DNA from: Mycolicibacterium malmesburyense
GTDB lineage: Bacteria > Actinomycetota > Actinomycetes > Mycobacteriales > Mycobacteriaceae
DNA length: 64,000 nucleotides
Assembly: GCF_001050015.1 (NCBI RefSeq)
Contig: NZ_CVTB01000110.1
Location: 1 to 64,000, forward strand
Reading direction: 5' to 3'
The notes below the pieces were generated by a model that saw nothing but the letters and a program-made list of their open reading frames with translations, was not told the DNA's origin and searched no databases. Positions 58,904 through 64,000 of the stretch are shown here, one piece after another. The position numbers were made by a program, and so were the translations under genes. The stretch's first letter is position 1. Each line of letters begins with the position of its first letter.

Positions 58904-60000
58904 GCGGGCGGACCCGCCGTGCGGCCCCGGACCACTTCGGTGTCGAGCACTTCCACCACGGGCAGACCCGACCGCGGCGGGTGGTGTAACAGCCGGCCCG
59001 CCCGGCGTCCCTTCTCAATGCTCGGTTGTACGACGGTGGCCAGGCCGCGGCGCAACGCCTCGGGAACGCCGTCGAATCCGGTGACCGTCATCTGTCCGGG
59101 GACGTAAATGCCCCGCGCGCGTAGGTAATCCATCGCCGAGAGCGCCAGCACGTCCGTCGTGCACATCAGCGCGGTCAGCCGGGGATTGGCGTTGAGCGCG
59201 ACCTCCGCCGCCGATCCGCCCGACGTCGGCAGGTGCTCGTAACTCTCCACCACGGTCAGCGATTCCGGGTCGAGTCCCGCCGCGCTCATCGCATCACGCA
59301 CCCCCGCGATGCGCTCGCGTTGCACATGGAAGTGCGGTGTCTGCAGCCGTTCCGGGTCGGCCACCGTGGGCCCGGGCCCGCCCTCCGGCCGGTCGCGTCC
59401 CAGCCGCATCGTCAACAGGCCGACCTCTCGATGGCCGAGTTGCACAACGTGTTCGGCGAGTTGACGCATGGCGCCGCGGTCGTCGATGGACACCCGCGAA
59501 GCGCCGGGCACGTCCTTGGGCTGATCGACCACCACCACCGGAAGGTGGCGCTGCTGGACGATCGCGAGATACGGGTCGTCGTCGGAGGCGGAGTAGACTG
59601 CGAAACCGTCCACACCCGCGGCGAGGATCGCCGCGGTACCGTCGCTGACGCTGCGCTTTGGCCCGATCGCCACGAGCAGCAGGCCCTGTCCGGCCTCTTC
59701 GCACGACTCGGCCAGGCCCGCGACGAAGTCGAGCGCCGCCGGGTCGCTGAACGAGTAGTTGAGTGGTTCGGTGATCATCAGCCCGACGGCACCGGCCCTG
59801 CGGGTGCGCAGCGAGCGCGCCACCGGGTCCGGTCCGGGGTATCCGAGGCGCTTTGCGGTGGCGAGAACCTGCTCGCGGAGTTCCGCCGACAGCTGGTCCG
59901 GGCGGTTGTAGGCGTTGGAGATCGTGGTGCGCGAGACCTTCAACTCGGCGGCCAGAGAAGCCAGCGTGGCCCGCCGTCGCGGCGTGGGACTCCTCGGCAT
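58900..60000 (-). CDS. LacI/GalR-family transcriptional regulator (Rv3575c-like)
   Basis: 366 residues from ATG 60000; the frame runs further upstream without support. LacI HTH TLASLAAELKVSRTTISNAYNRPDQLS (12-38) and a periplasmic-binding-like domain with VGLMITEPLNYSFSDPAA and TVTGFDGVPEA. The position next to kstR/otsB equals Rv3575c. Ligand and targets unknown. Confidence 0.88.
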   Translation of the reverse strand: MPRSPTPRRRATLASLAAELKVSRTTISNAYNRPDQLSAELREQVLATAKRLGYPGPDPVARSLRTRRAGAVGLMITEPLNYSFSDPAALDFVAGLAESCEEAGQGLLLVAIGPKRSVSDGTAAILAAGVDGFAVYSASDDDPYLAIVQQRHLPVVVVDQPKDVPGASRVSIDDRGAMRQLAEHVVQLGHREVGLLTMRLGRDRPEGGPGPTVADPERLQTPHFHVQRERIAGVRDAMSAAGLDPESLTVVESYEHLPTSGGSAAEVALNANPRLTALMCTTDVLALSAMDYLRARGIYVPGQMTVTGFDGVPEALRRGLATVVQPSIEKGRRAGRLLHHPPRSGLPVVEVLDTEVVRGRTAGPPA

Positions 60001-60032
60001 GCTCCGTGAGGGTAGCCGACCCCGGCCCTGGC

Positions 60033-60899
60033 TCAGGTGACAAGCACTCGATCGGCGGTTCGTCGCAGGCCTCGCTGTCCGGCCCACACGACGCCCCAGA
60101 TGCTGCACGCGACGGTGACGATCACGAAGCTGGGCGGTGCGTTGAACATCGCCGACAACCCCAACCCCGCCCATACCGCGGCGAGGCTGAAACCCGTGGA
60201 TATCGCGATAGCGCTGCCCGGCCGGGGCGTGAGCATGATCGCCGCGGCCGCCGGGGTGACGACGAGCGCGAACAGCAGCAGTGTGCCGACCGCCTGCACG
60301 GCCATCGTCACCGCCAGCCCGAGCAGCGCCATGAACGCCACCGACAGGGCGCGCACCGGCACGCCTTTGGCGTCGGCCACCTGCGCGTTGACCGACGTGA
60401 ACAGCAGGGGCCGGTAGATCGCCGCGATGCAGAGCGCCAGCACCGCCAGCAGCACCACGAACATCGTGATCTGCTGGCGGGAGATCGCCAGCAGGTTGCC
60501 GAACAGGACGTTGGTCATGGTGCTCGAACTCTTGGTGGCCAACGAGTTGAAGAACAACCCGAGACCGGTCGCCATGGCCAGGACGGTTCCCGTGGCCACT
60601 TCCCGGTCGGCCGCGCGCCGGCCCAGCGCACCGATCACCAGGGCGCCGCCGATACAGAAGACTCCGAGCCCCACTCCGACGGGAACACCGACCAGGACCG
60701 CGCCCGTCGCACCCGGCAGCCCGATGTGGGCCAGGGCGTGGGCGGCGAAGGCGGTGTTGCGCACGACGACGAAGTAACCGATGAGCCCGGCGGCGAGCGC
60801 GACGATCGTGCCGCCGATCAGGGCGTTGCGCATGAACGCCGATGTGAGGATGTGCAACCAGTTCTCCTGGTAGCCGAGCGCGACGACCGTCGTGTTCAT
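60033..60899 (-). CDS. Zinc/manganese-type ABC transporter permease
   Basis: 288 residues from ATG 60899. ABC-3 permease of the ZnuB/MntB type, with about eight membrane segments. Characteristic segments: RNTAFAAHALAHIGLPGATGA (~48), FNSLATKSSSTMTNVLFGNLLAIS (~117) and ALLVTPAA-like ALVVTPAAAA (~213). Overlaps the ATPase gene (TGATG). Imports Zn2+ or Mn2+ with the two upstream genes. Confidence 0.87.
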   Translation of the reverse strand: MNTTVVALGYQENWLHILTSAFMRNALIGGTIVALAAGLIGYFVVVRNTAFAAHALAHIGLPGATGAVLVGVPVGVGLGVFCIGGALVIGALGRRAADREVATGTVLAMATGLGLFFNSLATKSSSTMTNVLFGNLLAISRQQITMFVVLLAVLALCIAAIYRPLLFTSVNAQVADAKGVPVRALSVAFMALLGLAVTMAVQAVGTLLLFALVVTPAAAAIMLTPRPGSAIAISTGFSLAAVWAGLGLSAMFNAPPSFVIVTVACSIWGVVWAGQRGLRRTADRVLVT

Positions 60900-61690
60900 C
60901 ACGTCCTCCGCATGTACAGCTCGCCCTGCGGGGTGTGCACGACTTCCACCCGCGTGCCGTAGAGGTGGCTCAGCAGTTCCTCGTCGACGACGCCGTCGAA
61001 GGTGTCGAAGTGCGCATGCCCGTCGAGCAGGTAGATGGCGCTGGTCAGCACGCCCAGCAGCGGGTTGAGGTCGTGCGCGACGACGAGGATCGTCACCCCG
61101 AATTCCTTGCTGATCCGGTCGAGCACGGCGACGATCTCGCGCTGGCTGCGCAGATCCAGGGCGGCCAGCGGTTCGTCGAGGATCAACATGCGGGGTTTGG
61201 AGACCAGCGCCTCGGCCAGCGCGACCCGCTGGCGCTGGCCGCCGGAGAGTTGGGAGAGCCGTTTGTGCGCCACCGCGGTGGCGTCGACGGCGGCGAGCAC
61301 CTCGTCCACGCGTTCGTTGTCTTCGCGACTGGGCCACTTCAAGCCCCATCGGTGCCCGATGAGGCCGAGCATCACCGCGTCGCGCGCGCGGATCGCCTCA
61401 CCGGAGCCCGACGCGTAGTTCTGGGGGACGTAGCCGATCGATTTGTTCAGTGCGCCGGCCGGCTGGCCGAAGACGCGGACGTGTCCGGATGCCGGCGCTA
61501 CGAGCCCGAGCACGATCTGCAGCAGCGTCGTCTTGCCGGCCCCGTTGGATCCGATGACCGCCACGATGCCCCCCGCGGGCACCTCGAACGTCGCCTCCGA
61601 CCAGATCAACCGCCCGCCGCGGGCCGCGCTGACGTCGTCGAAGGCCAGGGCCGGCGCCTCGGCGCCGGACTGCGGGTCAGGTTGCGACAC
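60899..61690 (-). CDS. Zinc/manganese-type ABC transporter ATPase
   Basis: 263 residues from GTG 61690. Walker A GSNGAGKTT (47-55), signature LSGGQRQRV (~150), Walker B MLILDEP (~170) and the H-loop VVAHD (~200). Metal-importer ATPase by context with the permease and binding protein. Starts within the last codons of the binding-protein gene (14-bp overlap). Confidence 0.88.
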   Translation of the reverse strand: MSQPDPQSGAEAPALAFDDVSAARGGRLIWSEATFEVPAGGIVAVIGSNGAGKTTLLQIVLGLVAPASGHVRVFGQPAGALNKSIGYVPQNYASGSGEAIRARDAVMLGLIGHRWGLKWPSREDNERVDEVLAAVDATAVAHKRLSQLSGGQRQRVALAEALVSKPRMLILDEPLAALDLRSQREIVAVLDRISKEFGVTILVVAHDLNPLLGVLTSAIYLLDGHAHFDTFDGVVDEELLSHLYGTRVEVVHTPQGELYMRRT

Positions 61691-62615
61691 CGAGCGCCTC
61701 GCCGAGTGCGATCAACTGGTTCACCTGCCAGCTCTCGAACGAGTCGGCGTCGGCGGGCAGTGTCTCGGTGATCTCGACCACCGGAACCCCAGACTGCTCG
61801 GCGGCCGCTCGAAGCTGTTGCGGCACAGCGCCTTCGGTCTGGATGTTGTAGATAAGGACGTCCACGACGCGGTCGGCGAGCAGTCGCGTGACAGCGTCGA
61901 GATCGGCCGGGGACGGTTCGGAGTCGTTGGACGAAGCCACCTGGTAGCCGCGTGGGGTGCGGTTAATCAGACCGAGCGCCGCACCCATGTCGTCGAACGA
62001 AGTCTCGGTCGCCGCGTACGTCTTGCCGGACGCTTTGGCCTTCAGGGAATCGATCAGCTCATGGTACGGCCTGAAATTCTGTGCGAGCACTTCGCGACGT
62101 TCGTTGAAGTACGCCGCGGCCTCCGGTTGGAGTTGCCGCAGTCGCGCGGTGACCGCGTCGGCGAGTGCCGTCACCGCCGCCGGGTCGTACCAGGCGTGCG
62201 GGTTGGCGTCACCCGCGTGTTCGGCTTCGTGTTCGACGGAGACCGCCGAGACGACAGGCGCTTCGGGGGCCGTGGTGGCGGCGAGCTTGGCCGCCCACTC
62301 GTCGTAGTGCCCGCCGTTGAGGACAACGAGCTGCGCGCCCTCGAACTCGGCGGCGTCCGAGGGCGCGGGCTCGAAGTCGTGGGGGTCGGCGGCCGAGCCG
62401 GCCAGCACCGTGGCGACGTCGGCGCAGGCTCCCCCGAGCTCGGAGACGATGTCGCCCCATTGGTCCACGCTGACGACGACGTCGACCGGCTGCACCGGGC
62501 ACGGGCCGGCACCGGTCTCCCGGGTCCGTTCGTCACCGCCGGAGCATGCCGCGATGCCGAACGGCGCGACCACCAGCGCGCCGGCGAGGATCACGCGGGC
62601 CATCCAGGGTGACAT
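61677..62615 (-). CDS. Metal-binding lipoprotein of the ABC importer (ZnuA/MntA type)
   Basis: 312 residues from ATG 62615; an ATG at 62642 overlaps the putative operator. Lipobox GIAAC with Cys24. Cluster A-I substrate-binding fold: AGSAADPHDFEPAPSDAAEFEGAQLVVLNGGHYDEWA, NPHAWYDPAAVTALA and ETLP near the end. The metal ligands H (DPHDFEP), H (NPHAW), and a C-terminal acidic/His position fit a Zn2+/Mn2+ binder. Confidence 0.87.
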   Translation of the reverse strand: MSPWMARVILAGALVVAPFGIAACSGGDERTRETGAGPCPVQPVDVVVSVDQWGDIVSELGGACADVATVLAGSAADPHDFEPAPSDAAEFEGAQLVVLNGGHYDEWAAKLAATTAPEAPVVSAVSVEHEAEHAGDANPHAWYDPAAVTALADAVTARLRQLQPEAAAYFNERREVLAQNFRPYHELIDSLKAKASGKTYAATETSFDDMGAALGLINRTPRGYQVASSNDSEPSPADLDAVTRLLADRVVDVLIYNIQTEGAVPQQLRAAAEQSGVPVVEITETLPADADSFESWQVNQLIALGEALGVAT

Positions 62616-62618
62616 CAC

Positions 62619-62642
62619 AGCGATAACGATAACCGTTTCCAA
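62619..62642. promoter_or_regulatory. Possible metalloregulator operator
   Basis: CGATAACGATAACCGTTTCC contains the direct repeat CGATAA twice and an imperfect AACG/CGTT inverted repeat, directly before the metal-binding-protein start. A Zur/MntR-type site is plausible from context but not a clean match to a known box. Confidence 0.35.
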
Positions 62643-62709
62643 TAGAGTCTGCCTGCGGGGAGCGCGCCGCCAGCGTGGTAGACGGGCTAAGGACGCCTAA
62701 GCTGGCCGC

Positions 62710-63381
62710 GTGAACCAGCACGCGTTCGACGTCGAGGAACGCCGCGCGGTCTACCGGGTGATCGCAGAACGCCGAGACATGCGCCGGTTCCTGCCCGGCA
62801 CGACGATCCAAGAGGACGTGCTGGCTCGCCTGTTGCAGGCCGCCCACGCCGCGCCGAGCGTCGGCCTGATGCAGCCGTGGCGGTTCATCCGGATCACCGA
62901 CGGCCGGTTACGGCGACGCATTCACGGGCTCGTCGACGACGAACGCGCACGGACCGCCGAGGCGCTGGGGGCGCGCGGCGAGGAGTTCCTGGCCCTCAAG
63001 GTCGAGGGAATTCTGGAATGCGCCGAGCTGCTCGTCGTCGCGCTGGGCGACGGTAGGCAGCATCATGTGTTCGGCCGTCGCACGCTGCCGCACATGGACT
63101 TGGCGTCGGTTTCGTGTGCGATTCAGAATCTGTGGCTCGCCGCCCGCGCCGAGGGTTTGGGTATGGGTTGGGTGTCGATCTTCGAATCCGAAAGGCTCGC
63201 GGAAGTGCTTCACATGCCGGACGGCGCCGAGCCCGTCGCGATCCTGTGCCTCGGTCCGGTGCCCGACTTCCCGGATCGTCCGCAGCTGGAGATCGACGAA
63301 TGGGCCACCGCGCGCCCGCTGAGCGACTTCCTCGCCGAGAACCGTTGGCCTGCTCCCACTTCCGCGGGGTCACCGACATGA
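62710..63381 (+). CDS. BluB-like nitroreductase-fold protein (5,6-dimethylbenzimidazole synthase-like)
   Basis: 223 residues from GTG 62710. RRDMRRFLPG (~22), AAHAAPSVGLMQPWRFI (~44-60), GMGWVSIFE (~155) and LCLGPVPDFPDRPQLE near the end match BluB (Rv0306-like), which makes the lower ligand of vitamin B12 from FMNH2. Could also be another flavin reductase of the family. The stop overlaps the pxpA-like start (ATGA). Confidence 0.8.
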   Translation: MNQHAFDVEERRAVYRVIAERRDMRRFLPGTTIQEDVLARLLQAAHAAPSVGLMQPWRFIRITDGRLRRRIHGLVDDERARTAEALGARGEEFLALKVEGILECAELLVVALGDGRQHHVFGRRTLPHMDLASVSCAIQNLWLAARAEGLGMGWVSIFESERLAEVLHMPDGAEPVAILCLGPVPDFPDRPQLEIDEWATARPLSDFLAENRWPAPTSAGSPT

Positions 63382-64000
63382 GGACCATCGATATCAACGC
63401 CGACCTCGGCGAGGGCTTCGGAGTGTGGCGCCTGGGCGACGACGAGGCCATGCTCGACATCGTCACCAGCGCCAACGTCGCCTGCGGCTTCCACGCCGGT
63501 GACCCAGCATTGCTTCTGCGGACGTGCGAAGCGGCGGCCGAGCGTGACGTGCGGATCGGCGCGCAGGTCAGCTATCGCGACCTGGCCGGGTTCGGCCGGC
63601 GGTTCGTCGACGCCGCACCCGAGGATCTGAAAGCCGACGTGATCTATCAGATAGGCGCGCTGCGAGCGATCGCGCACGCTGCCGGGACGGACGTCAGGTA
63701 CGTCAAACCCCATGGGGCACTGTACTTCGCGATCGTGACCAACACCGATCAAGCGCTGGCCGTCGCCGAGGCCGTGCACGCCGTCGATCCGGGCCTACCC
63801 GTGCTCGGTCTCACGGGATCGGCGTTCTTCCGCGAGGCCGAACAGCTCGGACTGCGCATCGTGCCCGAGGCGTTCGCGGATCGGGCGTACCGACCGGACG
63901 GCAGGCTGGTGGACCGCCGCCACCGCGGTGCCGTCCTCCACGACACGGACGTCATCGCCGACCGGATAGCGTCGATGGTGTTGTCGGGCCGGGTCGACGC
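63378..64000 (+). CDS. pxpA: LamB/YcsF-family 5-oxoprolinase subunit A (3' truncated by window)
   Basis: At least 207 residues, open to the window edge. Begins MRTIDINADLGEGFGVW; contains SANVACGFHAGDPALLLRT (~31), GAQVSYRDLAGFGRR and VRYVKPHGALYFAIV (~106), the PxpA/YcsF hallmarks. It works with PxpBC to hydrolyse 5-oxoproline with ATP. 4-bp overlap with the BluB-like gene. pxpB/pxpC would be expected just outside the window. Confidence 0.9.
   Translation, partial: MRTIDINADLGEGFGVWRLGDDEAMLDIVTSANVACGFHAGDPALLLRTCEAAAERDVRIGAQVSYRDLAGFGRRFVDAAPEDLKADVIYQIGALRAIAHAAGTDVRYVKPHGALYFAIVTNTDQALAVAEAVHAVDPGLPVLGLTGSAFFREAEQLGLRIVPEAFADRAYRPDGRLVDRRHRGAVLHDTDVIADRIASMVLSGRVD

Overview
The window is high-GC actinobacterial DNA with the gene content and order of the mycobacterial cholesterol-degradation region. 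Most genes fall in the order of the M. tuberculosis block Rv3534c-Rv3575c. There are no PE/PPE genes in the PPE63 and PPE64 slots, and several metabolic genes are inserted. That suggests a non-tuberculous, probably rapidly growing mycobacterium (Mycolicibacterium-like). This assignment is inferred from gene order and protein motifs, not from a database search.

Layout. 1-4.3 kb: the end of an unknown gene, a small secreted protein, a haemophore-like protein, a RecQ-type helicase fused to a phosphoribosyltransferase-like tail, and a DedA membrane protein. 4.3-9.7 kb: hsaF-hsaG-hsaE (end of ring A/B degradation), divergent from kstD and the MaoC hydratase chsH3. 9.9-12.2 kb: a non-syntenic patch of exported and membrane proteins. 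12.3-18.4 kb: the side-chain operon cyp125-fadE28-fadE29-chsH2-chsH1-ltp2, divergent from fadA5 (18.5 kb). 19.7-22.3 kb: a small SnoaL-like protein, a Ddn-type F420 nitroreductase and two SDRs. 22.3-25.8 kb: echA20-ipdA-ipdB-ipdC (ring C/D). 25.9-29.3 kb: a SatD-type pair, a zinc alcohol dehydrogenase and a membrane protein. 29.3-31.1 kb: kstR2-fadA6. 31.3-33.8 kb: a type VII secretion (T7SS)-associated three-gene module in the place PPE64 occupies in M. tuberculosis. 33.8-41.6 kb: ipdF and fadE30, divergent from fadD3-fadE31-fadE32-fadE33-aminotransferase. 41.6-48.7 kb: an HNH/13E12 protein and an acetoacetate/3-hydroxybutyrate module with a transporter, a LysR regulator and a lipase. 48.7-56.3 kb: hsaA-hsaD-hsaC-hsaB, divergent from kshB, then a secreted protein and fadE34. 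56.5-58.9 kb: kstR followed by otsB and a phosphotransferase. 58.9-64 kb: a LacI regulator, a zinc-type ABC importer, a BluB-like nitroreductase and the start of pxpA.

The genes act together. CYP125, FadE28/29, FadE34, ChsH1/2/3, FadA5 and Ltp2 remove the sterol side chain. KstD and KshB (reductase of the KshAB oxygenase) open ring B, and HsaA-HsaG degrade rings A/B. FadD3, FadE30, IpdF, IpdC, EchA20, IpdAB and FadA6 degrade rings C/D. Two palindrome families match this split. TnnAACnnGTTnnA (KstR) lies before the side-chain and ring A/B genes and before kstR itself. A CAAG-nn-CTTG palindrome (KstR2) lies before the ring C/D genes and kstR2.

The most unusual observations are the T7SS-type candidate effector/membrane-protein module at 31.3-33.8 kb and a 26-bp dispersed hairpin repeat. 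The repeat has three copies with compensatory stem changes, and it contributes codons to FadE28 and FadD3.
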